Assembly: GCF_001625305.1 (NCBI RefSeq)
Contig: NW_017804043.1
Span: forward strand, 356,568-420,567
DNA from: Branchiostoma belcheri
Lineage: Eukaryota; Chordata; Leptocardii; Amphioxiformes; Branchiostomatidae
Reading direction: 5' to 3'
DNA length: 64,000 bases
Of the stretch, positions 55,206 through 64,000 are shown one piece after another. Position 1 is the stretch's first letter, and each line of letters begins with the position of its first letter. Below the pieces are notes generated by a model that was not told the DNA's origin, made no database searches, and was given only the letters and a program-made list of their open reading frames with translations. The position numbers and the translations under genes were made by a program.

Positions 55206-55452
55206 CGTCACATAGATACGAATCGCGGGTGGGCTTCTGGGGTTCGGGTTTGGCAATTAGATCCTCGTTCGATCAATACGGCAGACCTCGGTGGGTTTGA
55301 AGCATTGCCAAGTTTGTCTAGAATTAATGAATGAAACCTTGACAAGTTTGCATTCCTCGTTTTTAACTTGTGGATAGTTGATATGGGACTTCTTTTGTGG
55401 AAGGATCAGGTTTGGCAATATTAGATCTTCGTTCTATCAATACGGCAGACTT

Positions 55453-56998
55453 ATAATAATAATAATAATGGTTTATTCTCCACATTCTTACGGTACAGCG
55501 TCGCAGGGTTCCCGTAAAAGGGGCCCTGAATTGATCTGCCGCTTACAATCGATAAAATGTGACGGAGGTATACATGTAAAGCTTAAAACTTAAGACGGTA
55601 CAAGTATTACATTTCCACATAATTTTGCCTTAGTCATACAAGTTTTAAAATGGTATTTATACTGGGGTAAATAGGTATAAAAAAAGGTTAGGCACTTATC
55701 TTAATGACTTAGTATTTATATTAAAATCTATTAAGGCGCAATAAAAATAACTATGTATTTACATTTAGGAGCGTAATTTTACATGTCACATTTCGAGCAT
55801 AATATGCGGTTCAGCGATAGGCGACAAAAGTGCATTCTGATCGTGTTCTCTAGAGGTTAATCAGAGGTCCTTGTTTAGTAGTCGCACTATATGTGGTATT
55901 GTACTGTTCTTAAAACGTTCTGTTCTGGCTCTGACAGTGTTTAGTTGATTTCCATGTCTCGTGTGGCGGTTACTTATCTGCCCTCTGGACGGTGGAAGCA
56001 AGCTACGGAATTGGTTGTTGGTGAGCAGTTTCCTTCCGAACTGGATGCACAAGTGTTCCCGTCTTGTTGCAAGTGATTGGAGTCCAAGCTGAGCACTGAC
56101 TTCCGCGTAGTCGGAGTACATGTTCCCGAGGATGATTCTGAGCGCCCTTTTTTGGACAGATTCGAGCTGTGACTGGCGCTCTGTTAGGCCTGGACTCCAA
56201 ACCGGAGCCGCGTATTCCAACACCGGTCTGATGTACGTTGTGTACACTACCACCATGTCGTCGATCGGTAAGCTGAACTGTTTCAAGCGTCTCAGGAGGA
56301 AGAGGCGTTTACTGCTTTGTTTGATCATGTGTGTAACATGGGTGTTCCACTTAAGGTCAGACTGGATCCATACTCCGAGCAGTTTTGCACTGTTCACTGA
56401 TTGGAGAGTGTGACCATCGATCTGCAAGGCCGGCAAAGGGGGAGGGATTTTGGTGAAGTGGAAGTGGACCACCTTACATTTGTTGGGATGGAGCTTCATG
56501 AAGCTTTCGTTTGTCCATTTATCCATCTCGTTCAGGTCATGCTGCAGTGATGACTTTGCACGTATATGTCTTGTTTCAATCATGTTAAGGTCATCAACAA
56601 ACTTCCATTGATGTGATGTTGCGTTCAGTGCTGCACTATTGATAGTGGCGATGAATACAATTGGTGCGAGAACTGTTCCTTGCGGAAGGCCACATGTCAA
56701 CACTTCCCAACCCGAGAGCGATCCCTGGTACAGGACGCGTTGTCGTCTGCTGGTTAAAAAGTCACACAACCACGGTATCAGTGATGGTCTGCAACCAAGG
56801 TCAAGGAGTCTTGTTATTGCGACCGTGTGGTCAACACGGTCAAATGCTTTTGAAAAATCCGTAAGCACGAGGCTGCTCACCGTGCCGGGGTGATCTGAAT
56901 TCTTGTACAACAGGTGCATTATATCCACTAGGCAGAGTGTGGTAGATCGCCCTGGTAATCCTCCAAACTGTTTGTCGTCTATGTTGGGAGCTATGTCT
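55453..56998 (-). mobile_element. 5-prime-truncated LINE (CR1/L2-like), 1546 bp
   Basis: Lies between GCAGACTT (55445-55452) and GCTGACTT (56999-57006), a 7-of-8 target duplication inside the tandem array. The tail is an inverted (ATT)n at 55453-55469. From 55861 upward the minus strand encodes the reverse transcriptase described separately; the 408-base 3-prime UTR includes GGTTTATTCTCCACATTC. The endonuclease and the N-terminal third of the reverse transcriptase are missing, consistent with incomplete reverse transcription. A 3-prime relative lies at 23344-23815. Confidence 0.88.
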
Positions 56999-57414
56999 GC
57001 TGACTTTGGTGGCTTTGAAGCATTGCCAAGTTTGTCTAGAATTAATGAATGAAACTTTGCCAAGTTTGTATTTTTCACTGTGGTAGTTGTGGATAGTTGA
57101 TATGGGACTTCTTTTGTGGAAGAATCAGGTTTGGCAATATTAGATCTTCGTTTGATCAATACGGCAGACCTTGGTGGGTATAAAACTCTGCCAAGTTCGT
57201 GTAGAATTAATGAATGAAACCTTGACAAGTTTGTGTTTCTCAGAATTGTGAAAGGAGATCTCGATAATTCATGCGGGATTTTTTTTTGTAAAAGATCAGG
57301 TTTGGCAATATTAGATCTTCGTTCTATCAATACGGTGGACCATGGTGGGTACGAAACTCTGCCAAGTTTGTCTAGAATTAATGAATGAAACTTCGACAAG
57401 TTTGTATATCTCAT
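55861..57414 (-). pseudogene. Chimeric frame: array-encoded repeats fused to truncated LINE reverse transcriptase
   Basis: One open frame of 517 codons. Residues 140-517 are LINE reverse transcriptase: KQFGGLPGRST (148-158), motif A DFSKAFDRV (186-194), motif B GLPQGTVLAP (242-251), the catalytic FVDD (272-275), the LLGVW block (345-349) and the C-terminal tail ending RLLNKDL. No stop or frameshift disrupts it, so the insertion is fairly recent. Residues 1-139 are not LINE: they translate the tandem array, giving near-identical NTNLxxFHSLILxxLG units at residues 3-58, 60-114 and 115-139. The enzyme would copy LINE RNA at a nicked target, but this copy lacks the endonuclease and cannot be autonomous. 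There is no reason to think the fused protein is made. Confidence 0.85.
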
Positions 57415-57420
57415 TGTTAG

Positions 57421-58555
57421 TGATCACTGATAGCGATTTTATAACTGATTGATTTTTTAAATGATGTAAAATTATCATTTAGAACGTATTTGTACGCATT
57501 CGCTTGGAATCGGCAGTTTTCAAACTTGAAGCCAGAAACTGTTACTTGCGTTAAAGCTTTAATCCTCCCTGTTTTCCAATATCAATACTAGTATCAAGTT
57601 TGAGAAAGACCTTGGTTTGAGGGATCACTTTTCAAGACCGTGATTTCCACTTCTGCACCGATAACACTTTACTTCCACTTCCTCTCGGTTACACTATTTC
57701 CCCATTGATTTCCTGCTACTCTATTTTATTACAACTACGGAAACAACAAACCATCCTTACCCGGAGGTACTAGTAATGCAAGCCAGCCAGAGTCCCTGGG
57801 GTAGCTGACGTCCGCAGTACGTCACACTCTAGATGGAGCATTCAGAAGAGTCGTGATTTCGTGTTGATTGGTTGTACTGAAAGCTGTATAAACTTCCAAG
57901 GGTTCCTACTGTTAATTTTAATTGGATTTTTACCAGCTCGGCTGCATACGTAAGTGACATACAAGAAGGTCTGCCCAACTAGGCATGCACAAATAAGGTA
58001 ACAGTGCGCGAAACAAGATAAAAATTATGGGAGTCGGTATCTACTAAGTTTGAATAATCTTGTGTTATCTAGCACATTGTTTAATCTTCTTGGTAATACC
58101 AATGTCGACAACATGCGTAGTTTCTTTCATCAACCCAACAACATACAGGTATCGTATTTTTGTAATTGTATTTCTGTGTACTATATACCACGCAACTGCT
58201 GTTAGTTCTTTTCATTTATTCATACCATTACATTTATGTACGCTGTACACTTAAAACCTTACGTGCCATGTGTCTACTCCAAAGATGTTTTTCTCAGCTC
58301 TTGACAGCATTCAAACAGTTCTGCCGCCAAACAGCATAGTGATCGATGTAGTAATCCTCTTACACTTGACGTACTAAGCGCGGTTTTGAACAATGACAAT
58401 GACATTGACTGATATCGGTAGCCAGGACTTAATGCCACTTGTCCCCGCACGCCTCTTTGGACAATATTGATTTCCAAACGATGTTGTTTTAACAATTAAA
58501 GGCCTACGTGTAGTAGGACGTGTTTGCACAGTCAGTGGGGTCAAAAACCTGGGTT
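57421..58555. other. No feature recognised
   Basis: AT-rich; no exon or repeat noticed. Confidence 0.3.
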
Positions 58556-58559
58556 GGTG

Positions 58560-58865
58560 AGAGCTCAGGCTGTAAGGTAACGTTAGGTCAGTTACCGGAG
58601 TATAGCCTGGCAGTTGGGCCGGGTTCTCTTCGGGGCTATAGGAGCTCTTACCCCGCCCTACTCAGCTAGGTTCCCCGCTTGAGCTGGACGAGGGGAAAAC
58701 AATCAGAACCCCAAATACAGCTTGCCCCAGAGTAGCCTGTGAGGTAACGGGAGGTCAGTTAACGTAGCAACCCTATATCCTGATGTCCAGTCTATCGTGA
58801 TTGGGGTGGGTTCTCTTCGGTGCTATAGAAGCTCTTCCCCGCCCAACTCAGCTAGGGTCTCCGGT
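58560..58865. repeat. Two-copy tandem duplication, ~170-177 bp unit
   Basis: GGTAACGTTAGGTCAGTTA (58574) and GGTAACGGGAGGTCAGTTA (58743), followed in each by GGGTTCTCTTCGGKGCTATA, GAAGCTCTT-like and CCCGCCCWACTCAGCTAGG. Confidence 0.85.
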
Positions 58866-59090
58866 AGGAACTCACCGCCACCCAGTGCTAGCTATATATA
58901 GGGTGGCGGACAGGGAGAGGCGCCCCTGCCCATTGAGGAGCTAGAAGTCTGCGTCTGTAGACTACGCACAACAAACAAACAAACTAACACACTAATAACA
59001 TGCGAGCGACCACCCCATCCATTACCCCTACCCCCACCGTGCCAGAGTTGAGGTTGCCCATGTATTGGGAAGAAGATGAAGGCTAGCAAA
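58866..59090 (+). mobile_element. LINE 3-prime UTR, same family as 39867
   Basis: AGGGTGGCGGACAGGGAG, GCGCCCCTGCCCATTGAGGA and the GGGAAGAAGATGAAGG tail match the UTR at 40110-40280. No reverse transcriptase codons identified upstream. Confidence 0.7.
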
Positions 59091-61925
59091 GCACTCCAAA
59101 CGAACGGCCAGTCTAGCTAGACGGGGGAATTAAAATTATTAGAACCCCGAAGGCTGCCCTACCTAAGATAGTCTGGGAACTAGGCTATGGGCAACGCCAC
59201 TAGAAGCCGGATATAGTAGCCCGTCTGGTAGCGGAGGGATCGGACCATGTTTACTCATGTTCTTAGTCGAACCGGCGAACACACGTGCACCAAGGTCAGC
59301 GTTCTTTTTCTTTCAGATTAAAAAGTATAAAGGACTTTTTTTCTTGACGCTACAGCCAATAAAGTAACACGCCGGATCGCCTTTTCTATTTTTGTCACAG
59401 ATTAGGAAGACTGTGGAAACCCCAACTGGTCTCTGAACCGGGTCTAGGTCTGATGCTACAGTGAAGCAAGCCGGCGTGCGCCGCTAACGGTGGTTCTATC
59501 CGGACCAGAGAGGTTCTCAACACTTGGTTAGTATAGAATTTTACTGACATCCATGACTTGGTGTCGCCAATGTGTCAAGATCTGCACATTTGCTATCCAT
59601 TAAGAACCGTATGCTGTTTTTACTAATATGTCAATGTCTTTTATCTACACGTAGAGATTAACTAGTGGACATTGTTATTATAAATTGTACGGCTTCAGGT
59701 TAGAAAGTCGTGTTACGTAAATGCAGCTGAACTAGGCCACGTCTTTTATGAATTATGTAACTTGCCTATGCTTCAGACCTTGCCAGGCAACGCAAAATTT
59801 ATGATAGCCGCATTATCCTCATTGCTTACCGTGTTCTAATGGCTATCAACGGAGTAAGGCTGTGTGTAACAATATAGCCTCCATCGTTGTCTGCATACTA
59901 GCCTAGTATTTTTTCCATCATAAGAAATGACTTTACAGAGACTTTTTAAAAAGTTTTGACGAATAAAAACGACCACAGCCCTCAGGAATGGTCTATATTT
60001 GCAAGAGTGTGGTAGAACGTCCTTGATCTTTGTAAGACAAAAAAGCAATCCGGCTTTCTTAAACGCAAAAAGCACTTTGTAACCGTCTCTAGTGTCACAA
60101 TAAGAGGCACGGCCATGTTTAATTATATCTCCAGGGAGTTTTAGCACCAACTTAGTGCGGGTTTCATCCGTCAAAAAGTGCATATCTGTCACTATGGCGC
60201 CAAGTGTGGATACACAAATTCATCATTAGTGAGAAAAACATATATTGGGTAGACACGAAGATATTTCACCATGTTCTGCTTTATTCATTTTTCCTAAGTA
60301 TTAATTTTATGTCCATACGTTTGCCAAGAGGGGGTCCCTAATTGGCCCAGATGTGGTTGTTCTTGCAACAGACGTCCAATCCGCCCAATTGTGAGTTAGA
60401 AGAGCACTTACGAGTAGGTCCCAACCCATTACAGCAAACGCCTTGTTTTCCAAAGACTTAAGCTTGCTTTCTCTCTCTATACAAAGTTTTCAAAGTCTCT
60501 GGCTTTGTCCTCTCTCAGTGTGAATCACCGAAGCGAGATAGAAAGGTTGTTGAGCCCAGGAGGGGCCACCGCGGATCAATAGTACTCAGTCGGTAGTGCC
60601 CTACAGGTCGCTAATCTACACAAGGGACCACGAGTTGTTGCTCACAACCCTGAAGTTGCAGGTTTGCCTTGACGTGATGTATGTTCTTGTATCGGTGTCT
60701 TGATAGCAAAGTTTCAAAATCCTTGCCCCAAAACATCTCAGTATACAAGGGACGGCTCCACTCTCTATTCCTGTACAAGAATAACTTGGGCCACGCAGTA
60801 CAACAATATGTGGCTAGTTTATAGCTACTAGTTTAGTGCAGTAGTAGTGGTGTATGTTTAAAACCTTCTGTTTTAAGTGAGCAATTAATATAAACGTACG
60901 ACACTGGAGTACTTGAAGGTACTTGAACAAGTATATTCCTTTTATGGGGTAAAAGATGTATACTTTTCACGTTTTAGTTTTCTCTTTATGTTGTATCTAG
61001 CAACAACAAGAAATGTTACAGTACCAGTTGCTGAAACTTTCTGTTGACAAGTGTTTGATGTTACATCAGTTCACTGATCTTTGAAGAAGAGTACAAAACA
61101 GGGCTCCGATATGTTGAGCAAACGGTTTCTCATTCTCTCTGCTGTCAAACAACCATGTAGGGCAAACACAGTGACAGTCACATCAACGGGCAAGATAGAA
61201 GTTTTGACAACAGGTCTTCAAGTAAAGAAGACAATACAGATCCTGACGGTGTATAGACTACGCTTCGGCAGTAGCCAAACATCAACAGTAAAGCACGTCA
61301 TTGGATGTTGTGTGTCAATACCTTAATTTAAAATTTGACGGCTAGCGTAACCGTCAAGCATCAAATCAGCAAAAAGTTTGGCGCCATTGGCTGTATATAG
61401 TAAAAATGACAGATATTGAGTACTAGGGCAAAACGTTGTCGACTACATTTTAACCTCAGTGGAGACGTTTGTACTTTTAGTTAGTAACTGTGTACCTCGT
61501 CTCCTGAAATTATTTATACAATTTGCTTTTGGGTAGATTTTCCTTTTGGAAAAGTGGTAAATTTACAGACTGGCAGGTCTATTTTAATCAAACTAGGCCA
61601 TTGGCATGTGCAATTTTCTGTAACTAAATCGTTACTGACAGACTAGTGTGGAGTATATGAGGCCCGGTTGACCTCCCTGTCAGAGTGTTTGCATGTAAAG
61701 ATACAATAAGCAAACAGCCCTTGACAGCTCCGAATGTCCCTACTAATCGTTCAGAACCACAGGTAAAACTATTGCTGAGGTGTGCAGATTTCAAATGGAT
61801 TTTATAATTATTATAGTAGTCACTGAAATGCTGGTTAGATAGAGGTATTAAGAGGGACCTTTTTCGGGGACAGTTGCTAGTACACTGTACAGCTGTGTCT
61901 AGGCCACGATATTGGAAGGTGGAGC
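59091..61925. other. No firm feature
   Basis: About 2.8 kb with scattered short open frames. At 60575-60605 ACTCAGTCGGTAGTGC resembles a tRNA A-box, but no B-box follows at the right distance. No gene supported. Confidence 0.35.
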
Positions 61926-61929
61926 CCAT

Positions 61930-62262
61930 CCCATTCCTTCCACCTCCCATTTCTCCGTTATCAAAGTCAGGTACCCATTTTACACCTGGGTGGGATGGAA
62001 GAAGTCGTGTGATAAATTGCTTTTCCCAAGGACACAACGTCTAGCCAGGAATCGAACCCTTGACTTTTCGATTCTATCAGTATACCTTCAGTATACTTTA
62101 TACCTTCCCATCCGAAGCCAGGTTCCGTTCCCATTTACACCTGGATAAAGTGAGGAAATTCGTGGACACAACATTTATAAGTCAAAAAGAACAGAAACCG
62201 AATTCTTGGATTTCCGGTTCTCTATCCTAACCACTAAGCCATAGACAACCACTGTGAATGTG
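61930..62262 (-). mobile_element. Two tRNA-derived SINE fragments
   Basis: First (61965-62090): the minus strand carries a perfect B-box, GGTTCGATTCC, within GTCAAGGGTTCGATTCC, and body words matching the TTTCCCAAGGACACAA segment of other SINEs. Second (to 62262): the minus strand starts TGGCTTAGTGGTTAGGATAG (A-box) and continues AGAACCGGAAATCCAAGAAT. The two are probably tandem or nested copies. Confidence 0.6.
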
Positions 62263-62289
62263 TATGATGAGTGGAAGCCAAATATGCCG

Positions 62290-62640
62290 ATGTGGCAATC
62301 AGCCACCCATCCTACCTAGTCGCGTGGCATTAAAATGTGACGACCGGTAATAGGGCAGTTTAGTCAATTAATTTGCACGTGCCTGCCCATAGTGTCTAGC
62401 CTGGTATCCAGACTATCGTGGTTTGGGGCAGGCTGTCTTCGGGGCTCTCTCCAGCAGACCAACTCCCCTGGCATGCTATCTCTCTCTATTTGGCCGATTT
62501 CTACTCTTTCCAGCCGCCTCCCAAAGTCTGGTAGAGGCTAGCAATCAGCCACCCATTCTAGCTAGTCGCGTGGCGTTGAAATGTGACGACCGGTAATAGG
62601 GCGGTTTATTCAGTCAATTTGCACGTGATTTTTTCGAGGG
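62290..62640. repeat. Direct duplication, ~247 bp apart, around a TCTATTTGGCC repeat
   Basis: AATCAGCCACCCATCC...GTCGCGTGGC and TGTGACGACCGGTAATAGGG occur at 62296/62543 and 62336/62582. The segment between (62396-62542) contains CCAACTCCCCTGGCATGC and TCTCTATTTGGCCGAT, as at 39005 and 45000. Confidence 0.8.
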
Positions 62641-62867
62641 TTGCGGAGCGAAAATCCGGATGGTACCCAGGCTACTAATGTCCGCTACAAGAGTATCTGC
62701 CGCCCAAACCCAGGCTGTCCAAACCCTTTTATCTTTTACGAGATAATTTATAATTAAAGCCAGGGTGCCAAATCGGGGTTCGGGCGTGTGGCTTCTCTGG
62801 CTGAAGGGGTTAACACTATACTCGCGTTAGGGCCTGGCACCCAGGCTAGGATAGACTGGACAAGAGA

Positions 62868-62975
62868 CTACACGGTGTCTGGAAATCCAGGCTACAAAGT
62901 GTCTGGATTTCCAGGATTTCCAGGCTACAAAGTGTCAGGAAATCCAGGCTACACAGTGTTGTCTGAAAATCCATC
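62868..62975. repeat. Short minisatellite, ~24-37 bp unit
   Basis: ATCCAGGCTACAAAGTGTC and close variants occur at 62886, 62919 and 62943. Confidence 0.85.
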
Positions 62976-63257
62976 CGTCGTGTGAAGTGTTTGCGCAGAC
63001 GGCTTTATTTGACATCCCATCTGGTAAACCAACAACAAAACCGTCCCAGATACCAGTTCCGAGAAGAATTAGGGATTGATTTGCTGACTGTGCGAGATAA
63101 GATACTAGTAGCGCTGCGCACGTGGGTCAAATCGTTTTGTTACCTGGAGAGAACGAATTGGGGTCGAAAGGTCAAGCAGTCACACAATGTTATCGCCATA
63201 TAACCCATAAATCACCAACAGGTTTGGTAAGCACGTCGGCAGAACGTACCTTGCCTG

Positions 63258-63391
63258 TAATCTCTAAGCAGATCTTTTGGTGGGGGTAAGACAGTATCAA
63301 ACTGGCCAGTCTGTAACCATGGTAGAGACAAAAAAAGGGCCATATATAAAAAGCAAACGATCTTCGACCATCAACCTCTGCTTGGAGAGTA
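63258..63391. mobile_element. MITE of the TAATCTCC family, 9-base TSD
   Basis: Starts TAATCTCTAAGCAGATCTTT and ends CTCTGCTTGGAGAGTA. Perfect flanks CCTTGCCTG at 63249-63257 and 63392-63400. Contains GACAGTATCAAACTGGCCAG as in the relatives. Confidence 0.85.
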
Positions 63392-63400
63392 CCTTGCCTG

Positions 63401-64000
63401 CGCAAAACCTTTATTTTTCACGGTTTTCGTTGGATTTTTGGTCACCGTCGCATTAGAAGTTTTCCTGTTGAAGAAGATATATTTTCTGACATAACATTTG
63501 GAAACTACGGGCAGGATGTTAATCTTATATACGCGAATACAACCTTGCATGAGATGTTCTGCTGAAGTGCTATGTACAATACATTACGGGTTTCGCGCTG
63601 GTACTGGTTCGGTAGGCCCAGTGTTCAAAACACGGAATCAGGATTTGAAATCGCATTTTACCACTCCACCTGGGCATATCGTGGTCTTGATTTTCAAGTG
63701 GCAGATGTAGTTTTTGGTTGGGACGATATGGTATGGGTTTGGGTCCCCTAGAAGCTTGCTTCGGGAACTACAGGGACGTTTTATCGGGAATGTTGGAAGT
63801 GAATTCCTCTAAAAAAAGACGACTTGATTTTGCAGAATTAGGACATGTACACGAAGGTAGATTAGGTGAACTAGAAACTTGAATTTAGTTTTCACTCCCA
63901 ATCTTCCTGATCTAATCCTAACCTAACCTACCATAAAGTATTTACACTCTCAGAGAAAACAGGATTTGGCGTACAAAAGTGAAAACTTGATTGTGCTGCC
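63401..64000. other. No feature recognised
   Basis: No exon or repeat noticed; one 70-codon frame without features. Confidence 0.3.

Larger units (their letters stand above)
55210..57414 (-). repeat. 165-171-bp tandem array, interrupted by a LINE
   Basis: GCCAAGTTTGTCTAGAATTA and AATGAATGAAAC occur at 55307, 57025, 57190 and 57361, and GATCAGGTTTGGCAATATTA at about 55405, 57125 and 57295. Unit lengths 165 and 171 are multiples of three, so on the minus strand the units stay in one open frame. With the LINE at 55453-56998 taken out, the interrupted unit returns to about 170 bases. Confidence 0.85.

Noticed and set aside
60575-60670. tRNA or SINE head near 60.6 kb
   Set aside because: An A-box-like word is present, but no B-box or acceptor pairing was found.

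Overview
The window looks like animal nuclear DNA, most likely a cephalochordate (amphioxus, Branchiostoma) or another marine invertebrate deuterostome. The reasons are one spliced NHL-repeat gene, short introns with GT-AG borders, a 20-base run of N typical of a draft assembly, and a dense mixture of CR1/L2-like LINE ends, tRNA-derived SINEs, short inverted-repeat elements and tandem duplications. The species assignment is an inference. There are no operons, ribosome binding sites or CRISPR arrays.

Bases 1-1520 hold the 3-prime end of an NHL beta-propeller gene on the plus strand, in three exons whose phases match. Its stop codon lies in an 11-base target duplication made by a palindromic mobile element (1520-1715). 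The same target sequence occurs a third time at 1896, so a second insertion seems to have landed at the same place. Apart from a weak candidate first exon with promoter-like motifs at 28.5-28.9 kb, I found no other convincing host gene.

The rest is accessory DNA. (a) Two related families of short elements carry a hammerhead-ribozyme-like core, and six copies sit between 11-13 base direct repeats (1.5, 3.1, 13.6, 15.6, 18.8 and 40.9 kb); Penelope-like or retrozyme-like non-autonomous elements fit best. (b) A MITE family with TAATCTCC termini makes 9-base duplications (6.3, 47.8, 53.8, 63.3 kb), and PIF/Harbinger-like elements occur at 12.8, 34.6, 36.6 and 51.2 kb. (c) 5-prime-truncated LINEs of several lineages occur at 9.3, 23.3, 26.8, 27.9, 30.4, 37.5, 39.9 and 55.5 kb. 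The longest keeps an uninterrupted reverse transcriptase core and has landed inside a 165-171 bp tandem array. (d) tRNA-headed SINEs occur at 12.1, 21.4, 30.3, 32.4, 49.6, 53.0, 54.2 and 62 kb. (e) Tandem duplications with units from 30 to 400 bp recur throughout, including a complex array at 33.0-36.6 kb that contains the assembly gap.

All coordinates of repeats come from reading the sequence by eye. Ends supported by target duplications are exact or nearly so; the other ends are approximate.
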